Part shown: in pieces, positions 17,210 through 27,365 of the stretch
Position numbering within the stretch: position 1 is the stretch's first letter
How the letters are laid out: each line of letters starts with the position of its first letter
DNA from: Saprospiraceae bacterium
GTDB lineage: Bacteria > Bacteroidota > Bacteroidia > Chitinophagales > Saprospiraceae
DNA: 48,169 nt
Reading direction: 5' to 3'
Assembly: GCA_030728245.1 (NCBI GenBank)
Contig: JANQZX010000015.1
Span: forward strand, 1-48,169
Program-made: the position numbers and the translations under genes
The notes under the pieces: model-generated
The model's database searches: none
What the model was told of the DNA's origin: nothing
Seen by the model: the letters and a program-made list of their open reading frames with translations, nothing else

Positions 17210-20026
17210 ATGCCTAAAGATTCTTCCATACATTCCGTATTAATTATCGGCAGCGGACCTATAGTAATAGGACAAGCCTGCGAATTTGATTACTCAGGGT
17301 CACAAGCATCGCGTTCTTTGCGAGAGGAGGGCATAGAAGTGAGTCTCATTAATTCCAATCCGGCTACCATTATGACGGACAATATAATGGCAGACTATAT
17401 CTATTTGCTGCCATTAACTGCTGAAAGTGTCATTCAAATACTGGAAGAAAGAAAAATTGATGCGGTGCTACCAACGATGGGTGGTCAAACGGCATTGAAT
17501 CTTGCCATTGAAATGGACAAGATGGGGATATGGGAAAAGTATGGCGTTAAAATGATTGGCGTTGACGTTGCGGCTATTGAACTAACAGAAAACAGGGAGG
17601 CTTTTCGTCAGCACATGATAAATATTGGACTCTCCGTAGCGCCTTCATTTATTGCTAATTCCTTCCTTGAGGGTAAAGAAGCGGCTCAAAAAATAGGATT
17701 CCCCTTAGTTATCAGACCTTCCTACACCCTTGGAGGAACTGGAGGTGCTATTATTATGCAGGAAAATGACTTTGATGCCGCCCTAAGGCGTGGTTTAAAT
17801 GCTTCTCCAACGCATGAGGTTCTCGTTGAGAAAGCAGTTTTAGGCTGGAAGGAATTCGAATTGGAGTTACTGCGTGACAAAAATGATAATGTCGTTATTA
17901 TCTGTACCGTAGAAAATCTTGACCCTATGGGTATTCATACAGGTGATTCCATTACGGTGGCACCCGCGATGACCCTATCAGATACAGCCTATCAGCAAAT
18001 GAGGGATGAAGCGATTCAAGCCATGCGCTCTTTGGGTAATTTTTCAGGAGGTTGTAACATACAGTTTGCTCAAGATCCAGTCACTGAAAAGTTAATCGTC
18101 ATTGAGATAAATCCCAGAGTTTCCCGTTCCTCAGCCCTGGCGTCAAAAGCAACGGGTTACCCCATTGCAAAAATTGCTTCTAAGCTGGCCTTAGGCTATA
18201 ATTTGGATGAACTTAAAAATCAGATTACAAAAACAACTTCTGCCTTTTTTGAACCTACCTTAGATTATGTCATTGTCAAAATACCCCGTTGGAATTTTGA
18301 CAAATTCCCTGGCGCCGACCACCGCCTGGGCCTTCAAATGAAGTCAGTAGGTGAGGTAATGGGCATTGGCCGAAATTTCTTAGAGGCTCTTCAAAAAGCT
18401 TGCCAGTCACTGGAAAATGGAAAAATTGGCTTAGGCGCCGATAATATGGAATGGACAAACATTGCCGACGTTTTAAAGCGCATGGAGGAGGTTTCAGATG
18501 ATCGTCTTTTCAGATTAAAAGATGCGATGAAACTTGGTGTTGCTACCCAAACGCTGCAAAACCTAACCCGTATAGATCCATGGTTCTTAAAACAGATTAA
18601 GCGCTTGCTGAAATATGAAATCAGCTTAGGAAAATACCATACTATTCAAGATGTTCCCGCATCTTTCTTGAGAGAATTAAAAGAAGTAGGCTATTCTGAC
18701 CTCCAGATTGCCACGTTGATGCACGAAGAGGAGGAAAATGTTCGCGCTTACAGAAAATCATTGAATATCAGGAGAACCTTTAAAATGGTTGATACCTGTG
18801 CGGCCGAATTTGAAGCTAAAACACCCTACTTTTATTCTACCTTCGATCAGGAAAATGAAAGTATCCCCAGTGATAGAAAGAAAGTAATCGTCCTGGGTTC
18901 TGGTCCAAACAGGATTGGCCAGGGCATTGAATTTGATTATTGTTGTGTCCACGGTTTACTAGCCATCAAAGATGCTGGCTTTGAATCGATTATGGTGAAT
19001 TGTAATCCAGAAACCGTTTCTACAGATTTTGATATTGCCGATAAACTATATTTTGAACCTGTATTTTGGGAGCATCTTGAGGAAATTATTGAGTTGGAAA
19101 AGCCCGAAGGAATTATCGTTCAATTGGGCGGTCAAACCGCTCTGAAACTAGCGAAAACTTTCCATGAAAAGGGCATTCCTATTATTGGTACTTCTTATCC
19201 CAATATGGATTTGGCTGAAGACAGAGGCGCCTTTTCCGATTTATTGAAAAAACTAGGTATTCCATATCCTGAATATGGTGCAGCTACAGAGGTGGACGAA
19301 GGAATTGAAATTGCTAAAAGAGTTGGATATCCCGTTTTGGTTAGACCTTCTTACGTTTTAGGTGGCCAAAGTATGCGCATTGTTATCAATGACCAGGAAC
19401 TGGAAGACCAAATGCTCCATATCCTTAAAAACTTGTCAGGTGATACCATTCTTATTGACCATTTTCTCGATAGAGCTAAAGAAGCTGAGGTAGATGCCAT
19501 TTGCGATGGAGAAACCGTTCACATTATGGGTATTATGGAACACATTGAACCCGCAGGCGTTCATTCCGGAGACTCTTCAGCGGTTCTTCCCACTTACAGT
19601 TTAAGTGTCGAAGCGGTAACAGCCATGGTTGAATATACAGAAAAATTAGCGTTTGCCCTTAATATTAAGGGACTTATAAATGTTCAGTTTGCTATTAAAG
19701 ACAACAAAGTATATGTCATAGAGGCTAATCCCCGAGCTTCAAGAACCACTCCATTTATTGCAAAAGCATATCAGGTTCCTTATCTTCAAATAGCCACTAA
19801 GGTGATGTTGGGTACACACAAACTAAAAGATTTTGATATTAAACCGCAACCCCGTGGATTTGCTATAAAAGTCCCTGTCTTTTCTTTTGATAAATTCCCA
19901 AATGTTGATAAAAACTTAGGGCCTGAAATGAAATCTACGGGAGAGGAAATCAGATTTATTAAAGACTTGAGTGATCCTTTTTTCCGCATGCTGAACAACC
20001 AAAGGAACATGTATTTAAGTCGATAA
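17210..20026 (+). CDS. carB: Carbamoyl-phosphate synthase large subunit, short form
   Basis: 938 aa. Both ATP-grasp halves are present: the first with SGPIVIGQACEFDYSG and RPSYTLGGTGG, the second with GSGPNRIGQGIEFDY and RPSYVLGGQSM. It makes carbamoyl phosphate from bicarbonate, ATP and ammonia delivered by CarA, for pyrimidine and arginine synthesis. The E. coli enzyme is 1073 aa. This one ends right after the second ATP-grasp unit (LNNQRNMYLSR), so the C-terminal MGS-like allosteric domain that binds UMP and ornithine is missing. I believe a length near 940 is common in this phylum, so it is not a fresh truncation. carA is not in the window. Confidence 0.95.
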   Translation: MPKDSSIHSVLIIGSGPIVIGQACEFDYSGSQASRSLREEGIEVSLINSNPATIMTDNIMADYIYLLPLTAESVIQILEERKIDAVLPTMGGQTALNLAIEMDKMGIWEKYGVKMIGVDVAAIELTENREAFRQHMINIGLSVAPSFIANSFLEGKEAAQKIGFPLVIRPSYTLGGTGGAIIMQENDFDAALRRGLNASPTHEVLVEKAVLGWKEFELELLRDKNDNVVIICTVENLDPMGIHTGDSITVAPAMTLSDTAYQQMRDEAIQAMRSLGNFSGGCNIQFAQDPVTEKLIVIEINPRVSRSSALASKATGYPIAKIASKLALGYNLDELKNQITKTTSAFFEPTLDYVIVKIPRWNFDKFPGADHRLGLQMKSVGEVMGIGRNFLEALQKACQSLENGKIGLGADNMEWTNIADVLKRMEEVSDDRLFRLKDAMKLGVATQTLQNLTRIDPWFLKQIKRLLKYEISLGKYHTIQDVPASFLRELKEVGYSDLQIATLMHEEEENVRAYRKSLNIRRTFKMVDTCAAEFEAKTPYFYSTFDQENESIPSDRKKVIVLGSGPNRIGQGIEFDYCCVHGLLAIKDAGFESIMVNCNPETVSTDFDIADKLYFEPVFWEHLEEIIELEKPEGIIVQLGGQTALKLAKTFHEKGIPIIGTSYPNMDLAEDRGAFSDLLKKLGIPYPEYGAATEVDEGIEIAKRVGYPVLVRPSYVLGGQSMRIVINDQELEDQMLHILKNLSGDTILIDHFLDRAKEAEVDAICDGETVHIMGIMEHIEPAGVHSGDSSAVLPTYSLSVEAVTAMVEYTEKLAFALNIKGLINVQFAIKDNKVYVIEANPRASRTTPFIAKAYQVPYLQIATKVMLGTHKLKDFDIKPQPRGFAIKVPVFSFDKFPNVDKNLGPEMKSTGEEIRFIKDLSDPFFRMLNNQRNMYLSR

Positions 20027-20134
20027 GTATTATCCTAAGTTTAAGACAATAGGGTTATATTTTTTAGACAAGCTGGTAATGGCATGATTTAATCTAACCT
20101 TGAATGGCCAATGTGATATAATGGCTTTGGTAAA

Positions 20135-20635
20135 TTATTTCGTTGGATACTTTCTTTCACCGGTATCTAAAAGCAGGAACCGGATATTCCCGATACCTGA
20201 CAAGGTATCGGTTCGCATAAACTGCGCAATCGTTATTTTATAATTACCTTTTGCGGGAAATATAATTTGCTCCTGAAGAGCTATTTCAACTTTACAATCT
20301 GTCTTATTACATTTACCAGCCCAGGCTCCGGTCTCATTGGTCAACGCCAGAGAAAGGATTTGAGGGCTTAGTTTCCCGTCCGGGAAAAGCGTATGAATAC
20401 GGGTATAAACATTTTCGAAATCAAAATCGGGCGTATGATTTAGTTGTAAGCGCATAGCATACAGCCTATTAGTATCTGAAATAGAAAAATCCACTGAAAG
20501 ACTATCATTGAATATCCATCCTATAGATTCTTTAACATCTACCTCCTTTTCGAGAATAACCTTTTCTTTACTACAAGAAAAGGAGATAGATATTAGAACA
20601 AGAAGATAAAAATGACGAATATTCATATCATCCAT
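20135..20635 (-). CDS. gldH: Gliding motility lipoprotein GldH
   Basis: 166 aa. A lipoprotein signal ends at ISFSC with the lipid-bearing Cys at residue 21. The mature part fits the GldH family: a W-x-x-D-S-L-S-V-D-F stretch, YAMRLQLNHTPDFDFENVYTRI, a P-D-G turn and a late GAWAGK segment. GldH is needed for gliding in Flavobacterium johnsoniae and is kept in most T9SS-bearing Bacteroidota. The ATG at 20635 overlaps the dnaJ stop (TAATG). An alternative ATG at 20626 gives a tidier signal peptide. It is the third gene of the grpE-dnaJ-gldH unit. Confidence 0.8.
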   Translation of the reverse strand: MDDMNIRHFYLLVLISISFSCSKEKVILEKEVDVKESIGWIFNDSLSVDFSISDTNRLYAMRLQLNHTPDFDFENVYTRIHTLFPDGKLSPQILSLALTNETGAWAGKCNKTDCKVEIALQEQIIFPAKGNYKITIAQFMRTDTLSGIGNIRFLLLDTGERKYPTK

Positions 20636-21789
20636 TATTTAAAATAATCGCGTAATTTTTCATATAACGTGCGATCAGATTTCTGAGGAGAAGGCGTAAA
20701 ATTAGGCATTGTCCTCATTTTTTCAAGAAGATCACGTTCCTCTTGCGTTAGCTTTTTTGGCGTCCAGACATTCACATGAATCAGTTGATCTCCCTTACCA
20801 TAACCCTGAACCGTTGGAAGCCCTTTGTCTTGTAAACGAAATATTTTACCAGATTGTGTGCCGGGAGGAATTTTAATTCTAACTTTTCCGTCCAGTGTAG
20901 GCACTTCGACTTGTGTACCGATAGATGCATCAGCAAAACTCAAAAACTGTTCAAAAAGGATATTCTGTCCATCTCTTTGTAAAAATTCGTGTTCCTTTTC
21001 CTCTATATTTATAATAAGATCGCCGGCCGGACCACCTTTTTGCCCTGCATTTCCTCTGGACCGCATACTTAGCTGCATGCCCGATTCCACCCCTGCTGGA
21101 ATATCTATGTCTATGGTTTCTTCTCCATGGGACGTTCCTGAGCCTTTACAGCCACCACAGAAGGAAGAAATTATTTTCCCAGAACCATTGCATGTTGGGC
21201 AAGTTACCGTAGTTTGCATTTGACCTAAGAAAGTATTTCTTACCTGCCGAACCACTCCATTTCCACCACAAGTATTACAAACCTTAACGGAACTGGAATC
21301 TTTTGCTCCGGAACCATTACAAGAATTGCAGGCAACTTCCTTTTTAACTTTTATTTTTTTGTGGACGCCGTGAGCAATCTCCTCTAGCGTTAAGGACACT
21401 TTAATGCGCAAATTGGTACCTTTTTGCCCACGCTGTCTTCCAGAAGCAGAACCACCGCCTCCACCACCGAAGAATGAACCAAAACCAGAGTCACCAAAAA
21501 CATCACCGAACTGACTAAAGATATCATCCATAGTCATACCACCACCAGAGAAACCGCCCTGACCATCTACTGCAGCATGACCATATCGATCATATTTTGC
21601 CTTTTTATCGGGATCGGAGAGCACTTCATAAGCCTCAGCTGCCTCTTTAAACTTATCTTCTGCAATCTTATCATCAGGATTCCTATCGGGATGATACTGA
21701 ACAGCTAGTTTACGGTAAGCTTTTTTAAGTTCCGCAGCATCTGCTGATTTTGAAACGCCCAAAACCTCATAATAATCTCTTTTAGCCAT
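20635..21789 (-). CDS. dnaJ: Chaperone protein DnaJ
   Basis: 384 aa, full length. J domain at 1-70 with HPD at 33-35. A Gly/Phe-rich linker contains a run of glycines near 107-114. The zinc domain has four Cys pairs ([32 protein letters not shown]). The substrate-binding C-terminal domains follow. It stimulates the DnaK ATPase and delivers unfolded clients. It follows grpE by about 40 bp and overlaps gldH by one base. No CIRCE element is seen upstream of the operon. Confidence 0.97.
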   Translation of the reverse strand: MAKRDYYEVLGVSKSADAAELKKAYRKLAVQYHPDRNPDDKIAEDKFKEAAEAYEVLSDPDKKAKYDRYGHAAVDGQGGFSGGGMTMDDIFSQFGDVFGDSGFGSFFGGGGGGSASGRQRGQKGTNLRIKVSLTLEEIAHGVHKKIKVKKEVACNSCNGSGAKDSSSVKVCNTCGGNGVVRQVRNTFLGQMQTTVTCPTCNGSGKIISSFCGGCKGSGTSHGEETIDIDIPAGVESGMQLSMRSRGNAGQKGGPAGDLIINIEEKEHEFLQRDGQNILFEQFLSFADASIGTQVEVPTLDGKVRIKIPPGTQSGKIFRLQDKGLPTVQGYGKGDQLIHVNVWTPKKLTQEERDLLEKMRTMPNFTPSPQKSDRTLYEKLRDYFK

Positions 21790-21828
21790 AATTGATGGTT
21801 CTTCTTATTAATTTTAACAAGCCCGATA

Positions 21829-22380
21829 TTAATTTCCAACCACGACTTTGGCGTACCGGATAATTTTATCGCCTAGTTTATAACCTTTTTCTATAGTATC
21901 AAGGATTTTACCTTTCAGTTCATCAGTAGGTGCTGGAATTTCAGTCAGCGCCTCATGGAACTCCGGATCAAACGGCTGATGGTGGGTATCCATAGGCTCG
22001 AGCCCTTTATTTTTTAAAACGGCATATAGCTTATGATACACGATATTAGCTCCTTCACTGAACACTTCTGTACTCCCCGGTTCGTCTGCCAACCTTTTAG
22101 CCCTGTCGAAATCATCTAACACAGGTAAAATGGCAAGGATTGTTTCCTGCGCTGCAGTCCGCATTAAATCGAGACGTTCTTTAACCGTTCTTTTTTTATA
22201 ATTATCAAACTCAGCAAAAAGCCTTAAATACTTATCTTTAAGCTCTTGATTTTCATTTTCTAATTTTTCAATACTGCTTGAGGAATCCTCATTTTGAGTT
22301 TGATCATTATCATTTTCCTCTTGTGGTACTGAACTATTGTCAGGAATTTCCTCGTTTTCAATATCAACATTTTGACTCAT
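21829..22380 (-). CDS. grpE: Nucleotide exchange factor GrpE
   Basis: 183 aa from the ATG at 22380 (MSQNVDIENEE). A longer frame from 22413 adds an atypical MIFIKPTKKKS, so the inner start is preferred. An acidic, disordered N-terminus of about 45 residues leads to a long coiled coil (LENENQELKDKYLRLFAEFDNYKKR) and the C-terminal beta domain ending KIIRYAKVVVG, all typical. It releases ADP from DnaK. First gene of grpE-dnaJ-gldH. Confidence 0.95.
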   Translation of the reverse strand: MSQNVDIENEEIPDNSSVPQEENDNDQTQNEDSSSSIEKLENENQELKDKYLRLFAEFDNYKKRTVKERLDLMRTAAQETILAILPVLDDFDRAKRLADEPGSTEVFSEGANIVYHKLYAVLKNKGLEPMDTHHQPFDPEFHEALTEIPAPTDELKGKILDTIEKGYKLGDKIIRYAKVVVGN

Positions 22381-22469
22381 ACTCTTTTTTTTAGTAGGTT
22401 TAATAAATATCAATTATATTGCCATATTTTAATTTGCGACAAATTGTCATATATTAGGTGATTCACCTT

Positions 22470-23015
22470 TCAATTTGTCTCTTTTTTGGCATTTTTTTCC
22501 AGAAAAGAATCTAACATCAGGAGATCTAAGTTTCTTGCCAAAACCTTTCCATCCGGACCAATCAGATAGGTTGAAGGAACCTCTTTTATTTTATACAACG
22601 AGGCAATAGGAGCGTCAAAAAATCGTAAACTTTCCGACAGATCAAAAATATGAAAAGGCCAGTCAAGCTGATCATTCTGAATAGCCTGTAACCAGGCACT
22701 TTCCGATTTTTCTATCCCAATACTAACCAATTGAAAGGAATTTGCCTCTTTAAACCTGGTATTTTTATATTTTTGATAGACAGCCCGAAGCTGCGGGTTC
22801 GACCTCCTACAGGGACCACACCAACTACCCCAGAAGTCAATAAAAACATAATTACCTTTTAAATCAATGAGATTGAATGATTCACCGGTGAATGTTTTTG
22901 CAGAAAAATTTGGAACAAGGTCATTTTCTATAAAAGTAGGCTTAAAATAAAAATACCTTCCTATTAAAACGGAGAGGATACCTATTAGAAGGAACCAGGT
23001 AACTTTATGATTCAT
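22470..23015 (-). CDS. TlpA-family membrane-anchored thioredoxin-like protein
   Basis: 181 aa. One N-terminal helix (about 7-23) anchors it in the inner membrane with the thioredoxin domain outside. The active site is WGSWCGPC with C66 and C69. The region ahead (PNFSAKTFTGESFNLIDLKG) is the typical AhpC/TSA-Redoxin opening. It should reduce or isomerise periplasmic disulfides or serve cytochrome c maturation, as TlpA/ResA proteins do. It is separated from grpE by about 90 bp and has no obvious promoter. Its specific partner cannot be told. Confidence 0.88.
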   Translation of the reverse strand: MNHKVTWFLLIGILSVLIGRYFYFKPTFIENDLVPNFSAKTFTGESFNLIDLKGNYVFIDFWGSWCGPCRRSNPQLRAVYQKYKNTRFKEANSFQLVSIGIEKSESAWLQAIQNDQLDWPFHIFDLSESLRFFDAPIASLYKIKEVPSTYLIGPDGKVLARNLDLLMLDSFLEKNAKKETN

Positions 23016-23126
23016 TTTTACTACATTTGATACGATTGAAACTTAATATAGATAATAGATAATATGAGTAAAAGGTTGTTTAAATGTGCTATATTCGAAC
23101 CTTAAATAAAGCTTAAACCGAATGCT

Positions 23127-24128
23127 ATGAAAGCCATAATTCCTGTTGCAGGCGCTGGCACTCGATTACGACCGCTAACCTATACCCAGCCAAAACCACT
23201 TATTCCTGTGGCTGGAAAACCTATTCTTTCCTTTATTATTGATCCTCTCGTTGAACAGGGCGTAACTGAGTTTCTAATTATTCTGGGTTATCTGGGAGAA
23301 AAGATAAAGGCTTTTGTGGAAGAAAAATATCCTCATCTTTCTGTATCTTATGTTTATCAGGAAGAGCGACTTGGGTCTGCACATGCTTTATGGATTGGAA
23401 GACACTTTTTTAATGATGCCGATGAAGTAATTATTGCCTTTGGTGATGCTATCATCGATGTTGATTTTTCCATTTTTATGAAATCTTCTTATAGTTGTAT
23501 TGCTATAAAAAGGGTAACCGATCCGAGGGAATTTGGTATTGTCGAATTAGGCAATGATAACATGATAACCAAAGTTATCGAGAAACCCTCCATTCCAAAG
23601 TCTAACAAGGCTATGGTTGGTATTTATAAAATAAAGGAGGTTCCCCAACTTATTGAGGCCTTAACCTATAATATTGAAAACAACCTTCACACCGAAGGCG
23701 AATTTCATTTAACTGATGCTATCATGCGAATGATTTCCGCTGGCATCCCATTTTCGGCAGTAGAGGTGGATAATTGGTTCAATTGTGGCAAAAAGGAGAT
23801 TTTGCTTGAGACCAATGCTATTTTTTTAGATAGGGAAGGATACGCTTCCGTTGATTTACCGCCATACGACAACACCATTATCATACATCCCGTAAGTATT
23901 GGTAAAAAATGTAAATTAACCCACTCTATTATTGGACCTCACGTTACCATAGGAGATAACGTGGAGATTATCCAATCTATCATTTCACATTCTATCATAG
24001 GAAATTACAGTAAGCTAAACGAGATTATCCTAAATAAATCAGTCGTTGGAAATGATGTAAGTTTATCCTCCGCAGGACAAAGTCTGAGTATCGGTGATAA
24101 TACAGAAATTGATTTCGGCCATCAATAA
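23127..24128 (+). CDS. Sugar-phosphate nucleotidyltransferase (RmlA/GlmU-like)
   Basis: 333 aa. It opens with the nucleotidyltransferase signature AIIPVAGAGTRLRPLT followed by KPLIPVAGKP. Further on are FGDAIID (metal-binding Asp) and VIEKPS. After about residue 245 come hexapeptide-type repeats (IGKKCKLTHSIIGPHVTIGDNVEI) forming a short left-handed beta helix. It activates a sugar 1-phosphate with NTP. Glucose-1-phosphate thymidylyl- or uridylyltransferase are the likeliest, but specificity cannot be read. The gene stands alone, converging on atpG with a shared terminator. Confidence 0.85.
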   Translation: MKAIIPVAGAGTRLRPLTYTQPKPLIPVAGKPILSFIIDPLVEQGVTEFLIILGYLGEKIKAFVEEKYPHLSVSYVYQEERLGSAHALWIGRHFFNDADEVIIAFGDAIIDVDFSIFMKSSYSCIAIKRVTDPREFGIVELGNDNMITKVIEKPSIPKSNKAMVGIYKIKEVPQLIEALTYNIENNLHTEGEFHLTDAIMRMISAGIPFSAVEVDNWFNCGKKEILLETNAIFLDREGYASVDLPPYDNTIIIHPVSIGKKCKLTHSIIGPHVTIGDNVEIIQSIISHSIIGNYSKLNEIILNKSVVGNDVSLSSAGQSLSIGDNTEIDFGHQ

Positions 24129-24170
24129 AAAAATCCTCCATAAAACTATAGCGTTCTATGGAGGATTTTT
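24129..24170. terminator. Bidirectional rho-independent terminator
   Basis: A perfect 14-bp stem, AAAAATCCTCCATA (24129-24142) with TATGGAGGATTTTT (24157-24170). The A-run and T-run make it work on both strands, ending the nucleotidyltransferase gene and the atp operon. Confidence 0.85.
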
Positions 24171-24197
24171 ATAGGCATTTTGGATTCATCCAACTAT

Positions 24198-25091
24198 TTA
24201 GGAAGAAGCCAGTGCCGAAGCACCGCCAACAATTTCAAGAATTTCTTTGGTAATAGATTCTTGTCTTGCCTTATTATAGGATATTTTAAGATCTCTTAAG
24301 AGTTCATTTGCATTATCTGTTGCCTTATCCATAGCCGTCATTCTTGCTCCGTGTTCAGAAGCGTTCGTGTCGAGCACACACTTCTGGAACTGAGACTTCA
24401 AAATAGAAGGAATAAGGAAGGTAAGTAAAGAACCTTTATCTGGCTCAAAAATATAATCGGCATTACTTTTAGCACCATCTTTAACATCTAAAGGCGGTAC
24501 AGGAAGGAAAGCCTCCAATTCGGCAAATTGCGTAGCTGCATTTTTGAACCTACCGTAAGCTATATCCACTGCATCGAATCCACCCTTTTCAAAGGTATCC
24601 ATAAGGAAAGTGGGTACTTTAGCCACTGAATCAAAAGATAGATTCTCAAAAAGGGAAACATAATCCTTTATAAAATGAGCTTTAGGATAACGTTTAACTA
24701 AAGTTTCATATCCCTTTTTACCTACGCAAAGGATGGTCAAATTACCCTCCTCGAGCACCTTTCTATATTTATCTTCAATAGCCTGAATGGCTGCTTTCAC
24801 TACATTGGTATTAAAAGCACCACAAAGACCTCTATTAGAAGTTACCACCACGACACAAGCTTTACTTACTGGTCTTTGAATACTAAAAGTAGAAGAAAAG
24901 TCACCATCTAAGTTGGATAAAATATTTCTGAGCAGCGATGATTGCTTTTCAGCATAGGGTCTCATTTGCTGAATAGCTTGCTGCGCACGCCTAAGCTTAG
25001 CGGCAGAAACCATTTTCATCGCTTTAGTAATTTGCTGAGTACTATTTACCGAGCGAATTCTTTCCCTTACCTCTTTTAAATTGGCAGCCAT
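24198..25091 (-). CDS. atpG: ATP synthase gamma subunit
   Basis: 297 aa. The central shaft of F1. The N-terminal helix (LKEVRERIRSVNSTQQITKAMKMVSAAKLRRAQ) and the C-terminal helix (RMTAMDKATDNANELL, then NKARQESITKEILEIVGGA) are the two conserved ends that form the rotor coiled coil. Last gene of atpBEFHAG, 21 bp after atpA. The beta and epsilon genes do not follow. Confidence 0.97.
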   Translation of the reverse strand: MAANLKEVRERIRSVNSTQQITKAMKMVSAAKLRRAQQAIQQMRPYAEKQSSLLRNILSNLDGDFSSTFSIQRPVSKACVVVVTSNRGLCGAFNTNVVKAAIQAIEDKYRKVLEEGNLTILCVGKKGYETLVKRYPKAHFIKDYVSLFENLSFDSVAKVPTFLMDTFEKGGFDAVDIAYGRFKNAATQFAELEAFLPVPPLDVKDGAKSNADYIFEPDKGSLLTFLIPSILKSQFQKCVLDTNASEHGARMTAMDKATDNANELLRDLKISYNKARQESITKEILEIVGGASALASS

Positions 25092-25112
25092 AATTATTTA
25101 TTTAAACAAAAT

Positions 25113-26717
25113 TTAAAGCGAGTATGCTTTTGATAATTCTTCGGCAAGAGCCTCAATACGTTGAGTGTCCTCTTTCTCCAATTTACCAGCTTTAAAATTC
25201 TGTAAAATCTCAGGATGTCTTTTTTCAAGTGTCACCAAAAAGTTACTTTCGAATTCTGACACTTTATTAACAGGAACATTCCGTAACTTTCCAAAAGTTC
25301 CTAAATAGATGATAGCTACTTGTTTTTCAACAGAAAAAGGAGAGTATTGTGCTTGCTTAAGCACTTCAACATTACGTTTTCCCTTTTCAAGAACAGCTTG
25401 TGTAGCTGCATCCAGATCAGATCCAAATTTAGAAAACGCCTCCAATTCACGATATTGAGCCTGGTCTAACTTCAGTGTACCAGCCACTTTTTTCATAGAC
25501 TTGATTTGAGCATTTCCACCTACACGGGATACGGAAATACCTACGTTAATAGCTGGACGAATACCGGCATTAAACAAGTTAGTTTCCAGGAATATCTGAC
25601 CATCAGTAATAGAAATTACGTTGGTAGGAATGTAAGCAGAAACGTCTGATGCCTGCGTTTCTATGATTGGTAGTGCGGTAAGAGATCCACCTCCTTTAAC
25701 CATAGGCTGACCATTCGCATCTTTACCATTTTTCAATGATTCAGGTAAATCATTCATTGTTCTGGCGATGCCATCATTATTAATGATTTTTGCCGCTCTT
25801 TCCAACAAACGAGAGTGAAGATAGAAAACGTCACCCGGATAAGCTTCACGACCTGGAGGACGGCGCAAAAGCAACGAAACCTCACGATAAGCTACTGCTT
25901 GCTTTGATAAGTCATCATAAACAATAAGTGCCGGACGACCAGTGTCACGGAAAAATTCACCAATAGAAGCACCCGCAAAAGGAGCATAGAACTGAAGAGG
26001 CGCAGGATCGGAAGCTGAAGAGGACACAATAACCGTATAGGCCATAGCTCCGTTTTCTTCCAGTGTTCTGGCTACTTGCGCTACGGTAGAAGCCTTTTGC
26101 CCGGAAGCTACATAAATGCAATATACAGGTTCACCCCTATCGTAAAATTCTCTTTGATTAATAATTGTATCAATAGCAATGGCCGTTTTTCCTGTCTGAC
26201 GGTCGCCAATAATTAATTCCCTCTGCCCCCTTCCAATAGGAATCATCGCATCGATGGCTTTGATACCTGTTTGAAGTGGTTCATTTACTGGTTGACGAAA
26301 GATAACCCCCGGCGCTTTTCTTTCCAAAGGCATCTCATAAAGGTCTCCTTTGATGGGACCCTTTCCATCAATAGGTTGACCCAAAGTATTTACAACACGG
26401 CCAACAAAACCTTCTCCCACTTTAATGGAAGCAATTCTATTGGTTCTGTGGACCCTTGAGCCCTCACGAATACCGTCAGCTGAACCCATTAGTACCACAC
26501 CGACATTGTCTTCTTCAAGATTTAGAACGATGGCCTGTGTACCTGTACTAAATTCAACCAATTCACCTGATTGAGCATTATTTAATCCATACACACGAGC
26601 AATTCCGTCTCCAACTTGAAGTACGGTACCGAACTCTGCTAACTCAGCAGTATCATTAAATCCAGAAATTTGTTGCTTCAGGATTTGGGAAATTTCTTCA
26701 GGTCTTACGTCACCCAT
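25113..26717 (-). CDS. atpA: ATP synthase alpha subunit
   Basis: 534 aa. Non-catalytic nucleotide-binding subunit of F1. Walker A GDRQTGKT at 171-178, the [11 protein letters not shown] segment and VGGNAQ near the C-terminal part are as expected. 49 bp after atpH and 21 bp before atpG. Slightly longer than the E. coli protein (513 aa), the extra residues lying at the C-terminus. Confidence 0.98.
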   Translation of the reverse strand: MGDVRPEEISQILKQQISGFNDTAELAEFGTVLQVGDGIARVYGLNNAQSGELVEFSTGTQAIVLNLEEDNVGVVLMGSADGIREGSRVHRTNRIASIKVGEGFVGRVVNTLGQPIDGKGPIKGDLYEMPLERKAPGVIFRQPVNEPLQTGIKAIDAMIPIGRGQRELIIGDRQTGKTAIAIDTIINQREFYDRGEPVYCIYVASGQKASTVAQVARTLEENGAMAYTVIVSSSASDPAPLQFYAPFAGASIGEFFRDTGRPALIVYDDLSKQAVAYREVSLLLRRPPGREAYPGDVFYLHSRLLERAAKIINNDGIARTMNDLPESLKNGKDANGQPMVKGGGSLTALPIIETQASDVSAYIPTNVISITDGQIFLETNLFNAGIRPAINVGISVSRVGGNAQIKSMKKVAGTLKLDQAQYRELEAFSKFGSDLDAATQAVLEKGKRNVEVLKQAQYSPFSVEKQVAIIYLGTFGKLRNVPVNKVSEFESNFLVTLEKRHPEILQNFKAGKLEKEDTQRIEALAEELSKAYSL

Positions 26718-26766
26718 TTTTTTATGTTTTGCTACTGATTCAAATAAATATTAACTAGCACGCTAA

Positions 26767-27339
26767 TTATCGCGCTATAATTTTAGACTCATAAAGATTC
26801 TCTGCAAATGATTTTTTCAGCCTAAAAATTTGATTTTTAACACTGGCATCATAGACATAATCCTCCATTTCAATAATAAATCCGCCCACTAAAGATTCAT
26901 CAACTACCGATTCCAACTCAATGTTCTTGAAACCAACGATAGATGAAGAAGCTATTTTTATAATTTTATCCTGATCCTCCTTGCTTAATGGTTGAGCTGA
27001 AATAACTTTAACGGTAGAAATCTCCTTTAACGTTTTATATTGATAAAGAAACGACTCAACAATTAATGGGAGATTAAATTCGCGGTGTTTTGACACTAAC
27101 AATTGAAGGAACAACAAAGTTAATTTACTAAGTTTATCTTCAAAGAGAGCAGACAGAATCTTCTTTTTCTTATCAAAAGAAATCACAGGACTTTTAACAA
27201 ATGCAGAAAAGTCTGCATTTTCCCGAAGCAAATTTTTCAAAACTTTTACATCGGCTAAAGCTGATTCAACCTCATTTCTCTCCACAGCGAGATCAATCCA
27301 GGATTTAGCGTAACGAAAGGCAATTTTATTTGTGGTCAT
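26767..27339 (-). CDS. atpH: ATP synthase delta subunit
   Basis: 190 aa. Peripheral stalk subunit joining F1 to the b subunits. The pattern RYAKSWIDLAVE at the start, KLTLLFLQLLVSKHR in the middle and the conserved ESVVDESLVGGFII near the C-terminus identify the family. Placed 26 bp after atpF in the usual order. Confidence 0.95.
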   Translation of the reverse strand: MTTNKIAFRYAKSWIDLAVERNEVESALADVKVLKNLLRENADFSAFVKSPVISFDKKKKILSALFEDKLSKLTLLFLQLLVSKHREFNLPLIVESFLYQYKTLKEISTVKVISAQPLSKEDQDKIIKIASSSIVGFKNIELESVVDESLVGGFIIEMEDYVYDASVKNQIFRLKKSFAENLYESKIIAR

Positions 27340-27365
27340 TTTATTTACTTAAAGGAATGCAAAAA

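Noticed and set aside
22438-22448. Palindrome GACAAATTGTC upstream of grpE as a heat-shock operator
   Set aside because: The arms are only five bases and do not extend. It is not CIRCE-like, and such a site is expected by chance in AT-rich DNA.
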